Shown here piece after piece: positions 11,288 to 22,516 of a stretch of 64,000 bases of DNA. The DNA comes from Eucommia ulmoides. Lineage: Eukaryota > Streptophyta > Magnoliopsida > Garryales > Eucommiaceae. The notes beneath the pieces were generated by a model. The model was given only the letters and a program-made list of their open reading frames with translations. It was not told the origin of the DNA and made no database searches. The translations under genes were made by a program, and so were the position numbers. The stretch's first letter is position 1, and each line of letters begins with the position of its first letter. The stretch spans positions 34,849,176 to 34,913,175 of the forward strand of contig CM028338.1 of assembly GCA_016647705.1 (NCBI GenBank). Direction: 5' to 3'.

Positions 11288-12699
11288 TGAAAATAGATAA
11301 TTTACCTATTTATTTTTAAACCGAACCTGTTAGTCTTCGAGTACGTTTTATTACATTTCAATACATTTTTATGTAGTTTTGTATAAAATAGGTGTGTAGG
11401 GTGAAAATACATGAAAACAGATCATAAACGATCAAATCGTATGAAGAACGGTGGAAGAACGGTGGGAAAACAAGTATAATGGCAAAATTCTAAAAACTAG
11501 CCCACCGCCGCGGTGTCCAGACCACCGCTGAGGCGGTCAATATGCAAAGAGGGTCTCAAACTGCTGGAAGCCCATGGTCGAGGCGGTGAAACAACAGCAA
11601 GGTCCCTGATCCCACTATTGAGTCCACCGCCGAGACCGTGACCTTAATCGACATACCCACCACCGCGGCGGTCACTCTGCACAACTGTTAGATATTGTTT
11701 TAGATATTTTTCTCCCATTTAAGCCTCTCTTCTCTCTCCTTCTCTAACCCCCGGCCATAGGATACCTCTTAGGGTTCCTAATATTTTGAGAGTGTTTTGG
11801 GGTATGCCCAACCAAATCCGAAGAAGAAGAAGAAGAAGAACACGGTGCGAAGAAGGAGAAGTGATTGTTGAACGATTTTAGCGCCAAATCTTCGGACTAC
11901 GGCTAAGTTCTTCTGTTTCTCTCTTTATTTTCTTAACTTCAGTAGGTTGTTGAACATGTTTAGCTCGGTTTTCATTGTATAAATGGTTATGACTATGAGC
12001 TAAATGGATTTTATTTATGGATTAATAATATTTATGAAATTGTTGTTAGTTTGAGTTGTGTTTCGTTAATGGTTGTTCTTCGCTATTTCGATTGTGTTTA
12101 CCGTTATTCTTTGATATTATGCTTGTTTAGATAATTAGAGAATACAGGGTTTGACACTCAGGAGAGGTAACCCTGAATTCAGACTAGGGTAAACACAACG
12201 CAACGATCTAATAACCCGGGACGGAGTTAGAAAGTGTGTAATCAATGACGTTGGGGCAAGACTCATGTGACCTAGTGTCGTTAAGATATTGAGGGGGATT
12301 TTTTCATTGACGCAAAGTTGCATACTCACTCGTCTTACACTCGAGAGAGGTGGCGAGTGAGTTTACGACACAGAGATTGTCGGATAGGTCAAACGCCGTT
12401 ATTGTAAACTAAACTAAACCAAACATATTTTTATAAACAAAGTTAATCCTTAGGCAATCTTTTCCCTAAACATCTCGATATAATATTAGTATAGTTAGAT
12501 TAATTAACTTAGTATTAGTATTAATTAATTATAAACTCAATTTATGTCGCCTAAAAAAAGTTAGGTTATGACAATCGCGGTACTCGATAATAATCTCAAC
12601 CAATTCTTGTGAATACGACAACCCCTACTCCTTCTCATCTATACTAAAACTTGACCTGTACATTTTCGGTGAAAGTGACAACATAATATTCCGCCACCA
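11288..12699 (+). repeat. 3' LTR of element B
   Basis: About 1412 bp, starting TGAAAATAG and ending CCGCCACCA, collinear with the 5' LTR. It differs by scattered substitutions and small indels, including a GAA triplet run at 11820-11838. It is followed by the CCTTC target duplication. Confidence 0.9.
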
Positions 12700-13849
12700 C
12701 CTTCGTTTGTGTTGCCGACACCATGTCCGGTAGCAAAGTACACCATGTTCGTGGCAACCGGTCCTCTAGCTTTGTTTGGGGCTAATACTTGAGCACCCAT
12801 AATTTAATTAAAGCAAAGATTTTTGACATTTGTTACCCCTATAGTTTCACTGTTTCACTTTCATCCCTATAATTTTAATTTAGACACATAAAACCCTAAA
12901 GTTCCTTAATCGTATCACTTCAGTCCAAATTGTAAACTCCTTAAGAAAAATGGACCGAAGACAATCATGTGCTTGGCATGTGACTGTTAATGAGAAGCAA
13001 TATTGTCTTTTGATTCTATTATTAAAATTAAGGGATAATTGGTGACTAGTCCCAAATAACGGGTTTTATTATTATTTCCATTTGAAACCTAAATTTTGAT
13101 TTAATCCCTTAAATTGTTTTTTGCTTACTTATTAGTCTTGCATGTGCTCACCCCTGTGTAATATTATTTACATGTAACTATGTTATATGTACTTGTTTAA
13201 TATACGTATAATATTTGTTACATCTAACAAATATTTTACACATAAATTAGATATATGTAACTGCGAGAGTGTAATGCGTGTATTTGACTGTTCGCCTTTT
13301 TTAATACGTGTGGACTAAAACACAAGTTGCAATTAGTATGAGATTTAAAAAAAAATTAAAGGTAAAATAAGGGATTTGCCACATAAACATCATAAAATTA
13401 AATTGTATAGACTAAATTGGAATAATCATAAATTATTAGGTATGATAAATTTATATTTTTCTTCTCTCTTACCCCCTCAAACGCCAAACCCTATAGTTTG
13501 CTACCTAACCCACCACTCCAAGCCACCTGCATTCTAACTTATTGCTTCCACCGCCACCAACAAACCACCTACCTCCAAGACTAGCACCACTTCTCCATTG
13601 CCCACCACCATCTTCAATGCGGTACTCTTCGATTCCGCACAAACACAATAAATTTCATTAAAAATATATATTAGTTATTAATAAATTTATACTAATATAA
13701 TTTTGTTTTTTAATTTGTATATTTATTTTTTATAAAATTAATATTTGTGAAATCTATTCATGAAAATCTACAAAACAAGATCAATATTGAATATAAAAAA
13801 AAATAACTTTTACATACATACATACATATATATATATTTAATTTTTTTT
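12700..13849. other. Unassigned sequence between element B and the inverted-repeat element
   Basis: No gene recognised. The first 100 bases continue the sequence broken by element B. The stretch at 12810-12930 (phrases like TTACCCCTATAGTTTCACT) resembles the low-information ends of old plant transposons. A pyrimidine-rich segment with many CCACC words lies at 13470-13640; it is open in short frames only. A TA/CATA-rich run lies at 13816-13840. Confidence 0.35.
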
Positions 13850-14320
13850 TTCTCATAATTTCAAATTGCAACAAAAAGGACATGTTTTTAATTTTCTCGA
13901 TAAGAAGTTGCAAGAATATTATGTTAAGTTGCAATTTTACTAACGATAATCAAAAATTAATTTTTATGTGATCACTTTAAATTTATATAATTTGTTAATA
14001 TGTTTAAATTTTTCAAAATTTTCTTTTTCTTATTGAAACTTCACGTGGTATATAGATTTCTATAAGAAAATATTATGCATAAAGTTATTCTATTATTGAT
14101 TACAGGTAATGTAACTTTAATATTAACTAAATAGTTGACTAAAACTCAAATTGTTAATTGTAATTTTTACATCTTGGAGTGGAAAAATATTAAAGTTATT
14201 ATGGATTGTTAACACTATTTTTAAAATGAATTTTAGTCGAAATTATATTATTTGATTTGTTAATAAAGTGTAATTAGAATAATTAACCAATCATCTAATA
14301 TATATTGCAATTGTGATATG
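13850..14320 (+). repeat. Left arm of inverted repeat
   Basis: Pairs with 18480-18900 on the opposite strand. The similarity is clear but diverged, with indels. The outer limit is uncertain. Confidence 0.55.
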
Positions 14321-14445
14321 TCACGTTGTACTGATTAAATATTTTAAACCTTTTCTTTAAACGAAAACCATTAAAAAAAAAAACCCCAGTGACATTCGTT
14401 ACAACGAGACACAAGATCAATTTTATAGGAGAACTAGTTTATAAC

Positions 14446-14463
14446 CCGTGCATGAAGGCACGG
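14446..14463 (-). terminator. Helitron 3' terminal hairpin
   Basis: A perfect 6-bp stem (CCGTGC with GCACGG) around a 6-base loop, close to the CTAG terminus. In Helitrons this hairpin marks the end of strand transfer in rolling-circle transposition. Confidence 0.85.
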
Positions 14464-15589
14464 CTGTAAAAAAAAAATAATTAACCTAAAAAAAATGATA
14501 TAATCTCCTTAGTTTATACAACATTCTACATCTATCACATTAAAACAATAATTAACATTTAAATACTATTACCGACAAACAATGTATATTATAATTAGAA
14601 CACAATAATTATCCAGTAACAAAAAAAATCGCTTATTAAAATAATATCACAATTAAACATGAGTTGAACAAAAAAAAAAATCAAAACTAAAAATGTATAT
14701 TACTTATCCAAATCTTATTACTTCAATGTTACATTTCGCACATGTAATTCAAAAATAAAAACAGAATTATAGTTACAAAATCTATAAACAAATAGAAATT
14801 ACAAAAAAAACCTTTGCAATTTAAAATGGAAAAAAAAAAAAAAAACAGCTTTAACTTCTTTTATTTAATTGAATTAACATCGACCTCATTAAAACAAACA
14901 ATACGATTTATACATTTGAAATTCAACCACTAACCAAACTTCCAATCCCTGAAATACAAAACGAATTTTTGCTCCAAAATTCATACATTTGAAATGGTAC
15001 AACTCACATTGGGCATCTAATCCCTCAAATTCTACTCCAAAAACTTTAGAACAAATTTCTTCAAACAAAACAAATTTGGTTTGACATTTCTATTTGCATG
15101 TGAATATAAAACATCGAACAAACGGATTCCGTAGCAAAGGCTCAAATTGAACCTAAAAAGATTACTAATTTTTTTATATAACATCATCTGTTTGTACAAC
15201 ATTCTACACTTGTTTGATACTAACAGTTTATTACAATTATAACACAATAAGTATCAATAAGATTAATACTCAGATACTAATATAATCACAACTAAGCATG
15301 AGTTAAACTAAAACAAAATCAAAGTAAAAAATATTGAACTAAAATCTTACCTTCTGGACGTGATGACACAGAAATATAGCAGTGGTTTCCAAGTACTCAC
15401 TCAAGGGATAAATCACAGTTGAGAAAAATATAAAAATGAATCGAAAAAGAACTAACTAAATTAGATGATGGTAAAATAAATTTAGATCAAACGAAAATTC
15501 GTACCGACAACCCGAAAGAGTGAATATGGATCAAAGAAAACAAATTTTTAGTTATCCGAAAAAAACAAAAATTATGAAAAATTAGTTAT

Positions 15590-16860
15590 AGAGGCTCAAA
15601 TTTGGTGTTTGTTCAGGCATGAGGAGGCGACACCGCCAGGGCTACAACACCGGTTGCGCGTAAGAGAGCGACGACAGGATCGATGCCTCTAACGTACATT
15701 CCGAGTTGCCTAGCCAAGATATGGGTCGAAGTTCCCCATGCACGATTTCTATTGCAAATCCTACCTAGGATTACTCGCAAATTTTAAGGGTGCAAAGTAC
15801 AATTTAGCCAAATCCATTGGATCTGTTATCGTTAGCATTGTCATTGCCAAATCCATCAGATCCGTTATTGATCTACACAATTTAAGAATTTAAGAAGAAA
15901 TCATCTAAAAATTCAAGTGTAAACGAATTTAAAACCGAAAGAAAATTGAAATTGAAGGGAATCATCAACATTGAAGAAACCAAATGATGAAACAAAAACT
16001 GAAATTGAGAACTCAAGTAGAGATCTGCATCGAAGATACCAAATGATGAAATAGAGAAATGAACCTCAAGAACAAACTGAATTCTCAATTTCAATTCAAA
16101 TTGCAACAACGATTCATTCAACTGATAGGAATTAAAATATGAGTTCACCTCAAGCTCCGCCCATCAAAACAGAATAGAACAGAATAGAAACACTCACTAA
16201 CCATAATTAGTTGCACAAAACCTTCAATTCGCAGATTGAAGTTCAGTTTCTCATTTTCACATTTTAGCCTCCTTAATTTAGTTTCCAATCCTTAGAACAC
16301 TGTTCCTGCAAATCAATTAGAAAATCAAACCCCTTTTCAATAAAAAATAAATAAAAAAAATCAGGAAGGTAGTGTTTGGTTGTATCAAATTTAGGCTTTG
16401 GAATTGAAATTTAGCACAACCAAACAAATGTAGATATAGGAATTGAAATTAAAAAATAAATAAATAAACAGGTCTCATCGTTAGCACAACCTAACAAATG
16501 TAGATATAACAACACACCCAAAAATTCAGACAGTTAGGCTCCTAACTATATCTAGTGAATGCATATAAAGGAATAATAAATTACAAAACAAATATATATG
16601 TTTGTCGATGTTAGGGTTTGCAGTGGTGTTCGGTATCTGGATCTTCACGACGTTAGGGTTCAGATCAGGAGTCTAGCGTGGTGGCATGCATCGATTGAGA
16701 AAGCAAGAGACAAAGAGAGAGAAAAACATACCTGGTCACGATGATGGCCATGGAAGGGCAATCGTAGAGGGTTTGGGCAGATGGGAGCGAGGGAGTGAAA
16801 TGCAATTGATTAGAGAGATGGTGGTGTCATTTTATTTAAGAGACAATTAGGGTGAGAAAT
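15590..16860 (-). other. GC-richer, possibly captured segment inside the Helitron
   Basis: Read on the minus strand, an exon-like start lies near 16760-16732: CTTCC then ATGGCCATCATCGTGACCAG, followed by a good donor (GTATGT). A pyrimidine-rich leader precedes it. A second GC-rich patch lies at 15610-15760. Such islands in an AT-rich Helitron fit captured gene pieces, but no protein family was recognised and no acceptor was assigned. Short repeats of TTAGCACAACC(A/T)AACAAATG occur near 16411 and 16480. Confidence 0.3.
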
Positions 16861-17601
16861 TAATTATAAGGAGAGAGAAAAAATTAGGAGAATTAGACAT
16901 CTTTGTTCCATAATATTGGTAGACGATTAGGAATTATGAATTATGAATTGAGGAAATTAGGCATCTTTCTTTTCATAATTTGGGTGTCTCTATTCAAGAA
17001 ATTAAGATTATAATAGAGAACTAAGAGATAGAGAGAGAAAATTAATGAATTAAAAATTTATATATCCGTTTTGTCATTATATATGTCTTTATAAATCCAA
17101 ACGTCCATATATATAGCCTTATTTCCATTTTAACAAATTCAGTTTCCTTTTATGGCCTTAAATTTATGTCCTGAAAAGTTTTATAGAATAGATTATATAT
17201 TTTTATAAGCCAAAACGTTCATCTATATATAATATAATAAATTAAAAAGTGACTAAATTTTTTAATTAATTTTGGTGTCTCTATTTAAGGAATTAAGACC
17301 ATGAGAGAGAGAGAATTAAGAGATAGAGAGAGAAAATTAAACAATTAAGAAATTATATACCTTTTTTTTTTATATCATTATTTATATTTTTATAAGTTAA
17401 AAATAATATTAATATAACTTTATTTCCTTTTAGACAAATTTAATTTCCTTATATATTCCCTAACTTAAGTAGGTAAAATGTCATACTCAGCAAATTTGTT
17501 CATCCTCGTCAGCAACTTTGTTTGTCCTAGTCATATTTTTTTTGTCCTAGTCATAAGTTTATCCTAATCAGCTAAAAAACCGTCCTATTTTATATAATAG
17601 A

Positions 17602-18480
17602 TAACAAGGGTGACAAACTAGTTACAACAAAAAGTAACAAACATTCATAAACATAGTTGTTACAATTTAAAGTAACAAGATTGCAATTTTGTGCTAGGGC
17701 TAAGGACTAGCTTAGTTGCATCTTCACATAACATTATCACGGTCATTGATAAAAATTGTTACAATTTGGAGTGAGAAAGTTGTAACTTGGTGATAGGGTT
17801 AAGGACTGGTATAATTGCATCTCGACATAACATTGTCACAATGTGACGTAACACTAATTGTAATATGAGATATTTAGTTACTATTTGAAGAAGAAAAGTT
17901 ACAATAGTAAGTGATGTTGGTTACAAATGTTTATAGTAGTTGTTATAATTTGGAGTGACAATGTTACAATTTGTAGTGACAAAGTGAAGTATAAATAAAT
18001 TTCACAATGAGATTTGTTTCAATATGACATAACATAAATTACAATATTACCCATTTTATTACGATTTATAGTGGAAGCATTATTATAATAATAAGTAACA
18101 ATAGTTATAAACATTCATAATAATATGTAATACTAAGTGATAAATGTGACAATGAGTTTTGTTACAACACATTGTAAAAAAGTTTCAATTGTTTATGAGA
18201 TTAATTAGTTACAACCGTTAATAACTGTTGTTGCAATATTTAATAATTAAAAAGTTGTTATATGTTAAAAATTATTTATATTATTATTAGTTATGCAACT
18301 ATAATAGATCCAAGTAATGAAGATCAACGGAGAAGAAAGTTTTAGAAGTGAGAATGAGTTGAATGGGAACAAAAAAGTTGTTAAAAAATGTTCCATCAGA
18401 AGATGAGTTTCTTTCGAACAAGGATATTGTTTGAAGGCATAGTTTAAAATATTTGTTATTACGATATGGCATAACACTAA
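17602..18480 (+). repeat. Degenerate GTTACAA-rich subterminal repeats
   Basis: Many diverged copies of words such as GTTACAATTTGGAGTGACAA and of CATAACATTNTCAC are spread over this stretch. A longer unit of about 120 bp recurs (near 17670 and 17760: GGGCTAAGGACTAG / GGGTTAAGGACTGG). This looks like the subterminal repeats of the inverted-repeat element. No coding potential is evident. Confidence 0.5.
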
Positions 18481-18900
18481 TTGTAATATTAAATAATTGG
18501 TTAATTATTCCAAGTACAATTCATCAACAAATCAAACAATATAGTTCATTAACAATTTGAGTTTTAGTCAATTAATATTAAAATTATATTTTCTATAATC
18601 AATAATAGAATAAGTTTATACATAATATTTTTTCTACAAATATCTAGAGCACGTGAAGTTCCAATCAAATAAAAAATAATTCAAAAAATCTAAATATACT
18701 AACAAAATTTATAAATTTGAAGTGATCACGTAAAAATTAATTTTTAGTTATTACTAATATAATTGCAACTTAATATAATGTTATTACAACATCTAATAAG
18801 ATCAGTTACAATGACAAGTAATTTTTCTTGCAATTTGAAATTACAAGTGCAAAAAAGGAAAAAAAAATTAAAAGTATATAAAAATAAGGTTTTTTTTTTT
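18480..18900 (-). repeat. Right arm of inverted repeat
   Basis: Diverged reverse complement of 13850-14320. It shares the GTGATCACGT core and the GCACGTGAAGTTC block in inverted form. Confidence 0.55.
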
Positions 18901-19138
18901 AATTTTTTTATTGTGAATTGTGTGTGTTTAATATGATTATAGATGATGAAAAAATTAAGTCAATAAATATTAAAATAAAAGGATCGAATATGAAAATTGA
19001 CAGACCAATGTAGCAAAATATAAAAAATTTAAATCACAATTTGATATCCAATTTCTTAACCCGGATCTAGACGTATTAACGTTAAAACAAAGAATCATGA
19101 AATATTAAAACTCTTTTAATATAAATAATACCTCTTCT
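18901..19138. other. AT-rich spacer, nothing recognised
   Basis: AT-rich sequence between the inverted-repeat arm and LTR H. It contains a poly-T run near 18890-18910 and words typical of old plant transposon ends, but no gene. Confidence 0.4.
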
Positions 19139-20326
19139 GGTGTTTCAGTCTCAAAGCTGGTAGTTCTCGCGGCACGATCTGAGTAGGCTCGTTCGAGAGC
19201 ATTTGAACATGAACAATATAACTACTGCCATCTTGATTCTCTCACAAGTGATACAAATGTCTCACCTCTAATAGTATCCACATAGAGAATCTTAGCAATG
19301 AGAGTGTTCTTAGAATTTTTAAGATCATATCTAATCCCAACACTCTAGGGTAGCATTGATTTGAATCTAGATAGTAGTAAAATTCAAATCAGTAGGGCAA
19401 ATTGGAAAACACAATCTCATAAGCATAGAAGAATGAGAGAAAGAGAGAGAGAGCAGAAGGAAACAAATTACTTTATGGCTGAATTCTATTGATGGGTTGC
19501 CATCTGGTAGTCTTCCATTTTATAGATGAAGTCTAAGGTTCAAAACTGTAGACCCTTCTTTTTCTTAATTGTATTTTTGCCCCTGAATTTTTAAAGTTCA
19601 ACATTATTACCAATTTTTTTTTCCAGGACTCTTCTAACATCAATTATGTACTGTGTGTGACCTATTAGGTTGATATTAAAAGTTGTATAGTGAAAATAAT
19701 CAACAAATTAATTATTTTACTAATCAATTAACCAATAAAAATTAGAACAATTTTAATTTGGCCCTTCCAGAAGAAAACGCCTCCCCCTCAAGGCATTTTC
19801 TCCTACTGCAAGTCACATCTACCCACACATCACAACCATATCGAGTTGACATAAATTTAATAGAAAGAATCCCTTCATGTATGATATACGTGTTTCACGA
19901 TCTTTCTATCTGTGTACCTAAAAGGCTCGACTAGATATGGTTAAGTCAAAAATCCCAAGTCAAATCATATGTATTTTGATTAATAATATAATTTCCTATT
20001 ATACAAATTGAAATCTTATCCCAATTATCATTGCTTTGGCGTGAGGCTCGGGTGAATCATATTAAACCAAATCATATGGGTTACGTCTCTTTATGCTAAG
20101 AGTGATAGATCCTGACTTGTATGCTCGTATATTCACATGCGTGTCCAAATATACTCAATGAATACCTTTGAAGGCTCATGGCTAAATAATTAACACATAG
20201 TATTACCAGAGTATAAAAACTCATACATGTAATATACAGTACCTCAAGTACAAAAGTTCATGAAATATAGTCACACATCAGATATCCTATTTTGACTATA
20301 GAAAAATTACCATGTAGGATATTAAA
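19139..20326 (-). repeat. LTR H, left part (copia-type LTR split by a SIRE-like element)
   Basis: This stretch joins in sense to 28821-29206 across the SIRE-like element; the 5-bp sequence at the two junctions is TTAAA / TTAAG. On the minus strand the whole LTR would begin TGTTGGATG at 29206, right after the purine-rich TAATGGGAGAT typical of copia polypurine tracts. The left boundary near 19139 is uncertain. The total is about 1.57 kb. Confidence 0.55.
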
Positions 20327-21958
20327 TGTTGTCCCAAAAAGCTACCTAAGAGGGGGAATTAGGTAACTAAAAAATTTAACAAATAAATTAACAACCCACT
20401 TCAATTTCCCTAACCAATTATGATCTTGATATTGAGCGAAAACGTTAATTACTAGATGTATAACTAAACAGATCAGAGAAAGAGAAATTGACATAGAGAT
20501 TTATAGTGGTTCGACAAGTTACTCTTACCTACGTCTACTTCTCTGAGCGCCAACAGGAAATTCGCAATCTACTAAATTTGATCTCGTTCCCAGGTAGGAG
20601 CTAAAACCTTTACGACAATCATTTTCACAGGTTCAAGATTAACTTAATTTTTTTTCTAGACTCAGAATCAAACCTATTCTTTTTCAAGAAGCAAGATCAA
20701 TCTATTTTCCTAATTAGGCAATGTCCCTTTATATCCAATTAACTTTCATGTAAATCAGCTACATTTAGGTCTAAGTTACAACTCACAAACACAAAAAATA
20801 TTAAAGTTTCTTCTCGCATGAACTTCTACCACCTCAATTTAAAATTAAACTCAATTAATATCCCGATAGACTAGTGATAGAAATTATGTGAGATACAAAA
20901 TTAGAATTTTAGCAATTAAAGCACATATACTTTTTCAATCAGATTTTTCAGAAAAATCGATTAAAAAAATTGAAGATATTCAAAAGCAAAATGTTTTTTC
21001 AATTAGAAATATAGCATGCTAAAAAATATAGATATAAATTAATTAAAGCACAATAATTTGAGCAAGTAATTTAGATTGATCTCACTGGGATTTTCTCAAG
21101 AAAGTTGAAAGCAAAAAATCAAACCCGGTGTATGCGAAAACAACCATTTCTTCGATCAAGAATTTTTCACAAACTTTTTCTCTCAAATTGTTTTAGGAAA
21201 ATATGATCTGTCTTTAGAAAATATATATATTTTTGAATTCTTGATTAATTTCAAATGAAATTCGCAAGTCTATTTATAGGAAATTTAAACAATGCATATA
21301 ACAACTATTTTTTAAAAGATATGGAAAGAAATAACACATATAGACTCTCTATATATAAAATTCTTAAATCAAATATGTTGACCGAGAATAATACACTTAA
21401 AACTCTCAAATTAGTCCAAATATTTTGATTGAAAACCAATAAAGTAGAAAGAAGTTTATCCTGTATAAATCACAAAAATTAGGAAATATAAGAACTAAAT
21501 CATAAGATCTTCAAAATATATGATATATCTTTGAAAACCAGTCAAAACCCATTAAAATAATATTTTCTAACGTTCAAAAGCTTAAAAAATGGGCAGAAGA
21601 TCTTTGAACGTTTATTTTTCTAGCCATTGCACAACAAGTCAATCATCTAGTCAGCCGACCATTTTAAGCCCTGAATCAATCGTTCCACTTGTCGATCGAT
21701 CGTTTAGCCTAAAACCTAAATTATGGCATCCTGAATCAATCGATCAATCGGTTGCTTGGGCAGTTGACCATCCAAGCTTTTTTTCAAATTTTGTGATTTT
21801 TCAAACTATATCTCGATCAAGTTTTTAGGAAAACATATTTTTCACATAATTTCATAAATTAAGACCATTTAGAAAAAAATATTTAAAATATCGTGTGTGA
21901 TTCTAATCGGGTTGCATTAAGAGTTTAAAGAAAAATAAAATTATTTCACCGTGAAATA

Positions 21959-21994
<36 letters not shown>

Positions 21995-22168
21995 AAAAAA
22001 TCTTCAATTATCTTCATTGTAACCATCTCAATCCTTATCATTCTTCTTCATGAAACTAAAACTTTTTCTCATTCGAGCATGAGAGCTAAAATCTGAAGTA
22101 CTCAATATATACATTAGTTTCTTAAAACTTCTAAGTTAATTGGTTCATCAAAATATCTAGGGTCAACA
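20327..22168 (-). repeat. 3' LTR of the 20327-28820 element
   Basis: About 1842 bp. It starts (minus strand) TGTTGACCCTAGATATTTTG and ends GGGACAACA, and is collinear with 26951-28820. It includes a 29-base poly-A run near 21960-21989 and sequence with TCGATCGATCG near 21690. The ORF at 21589-21828 lies inside it and is not a gene. Confidence 0.75.
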
Positions 22169-22516
22169 ATCTTTCCCTTTTTATGTTGACAATTAATTTG
22201 ATGTTTTTAAAAAAAATATATATATAACTTCACTTCCCCTGAATATAGTGATGGATTTTTTTTTTCAATGCATATACTATATTGATAAACTTTTGTAATG
22301 TATCAAGATATGCAATGTAAGAATTTTTAAAAATTTATTCTACTCTCTCTTAGTAAAATTGAATAATGCAATAATAAAAACATCAATATCTCTCCCCCTT
22401 TGTCATCTTAAAAAGTGGGGGTGGTGAATCAAAAAATCTAGGAATGTCAAAAACAATTCATGAAAAATATCAAATAACTTTAATAATGCAAGTACCATGT
22501 AGTTTCAAAAAATTCA
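22169..22516 (-). other. 3' internal remnant of the 20327-28820 element
   Basis: The minus strand starts from the polypurine tract (22169-22185). No coding sequence survives. Similar order is seen next to the 3' LTR of element D (46084 onward), which supports the assignment. Confidence 0.5.

Larger units (their letters stand above)
5833..12699 (+). mobile_element. Element B: complete non-autonomous Athila-like LTR retrotransposon with nested solo LTR
   Basis: Two LTRs (5833-7257 and 11288-12699) flank an internal region with a tRNA-Asp-type primer site and a broken gag. The element is bracketed by an exact 5-bp target duplication, CCTTC, at 5828-5832 and 12700-12704. Without the nested solo LTR (8093-9563) the internal region is only about 2.56 kb. 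It has no protease, reverse transcriptase, RNase H or integrase, so movement would have depended on an autonomous relative. The gag-only layout resembles the class described as TR-GAG elements. Confidence 0.9.
14434..17601 (-). mobile_element. Non-autonomous Helitron
   Basis: Read on the minus strand the element starts with TC (TCTATTATATAAAATAGG) at 17601 and ends with CTAG at 14434. The 3' hairpin has stem CCGTGC/GCACGG and a 6-base loop, nine bases before the CTAG. The flanking bases are A on one side and T on the other, the normal A/T Helitron target. The length is 3168 bp. No Rep/helicase coding sequence is visible, so it is non-autonomous. It splits the inverted-repeat element at 13850-18900. 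Similar 280-bp blocks near 16990-17050 and 17270-17345 show an internal duplication. Confidence 0.85.
13850..18900. mobile_element. Large inverted-repeat element, interrupted by a Helitron
   Basis: The sequence at about 13850-14320 is the diverged reverse complement of about 18480-18900. Both arms share AAAAATTAATTTTTANGTGATCACTT, the GAACTTCACGTG block, ACTAAAACTCAAATTGTTAA and AATAATTAACCAAT. The space between holds degenerate GTTACAA-rich sequence (17602-18480) and the later Helitron. The exact outer ends and target duplication could not be fixed. It could be a foldback-type or Mutator-like element with long inverted arms; no transposase was seen. Confidence 0.55.

Noticed and set aside
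16372..16432. Tiny MITE with GTGTTTGGTTGT / ACAACCAAACA ends
   Set aside because: Only about 60 bp, no target duplication; may be a fragment of the Tourist-like family but not supported as an element.
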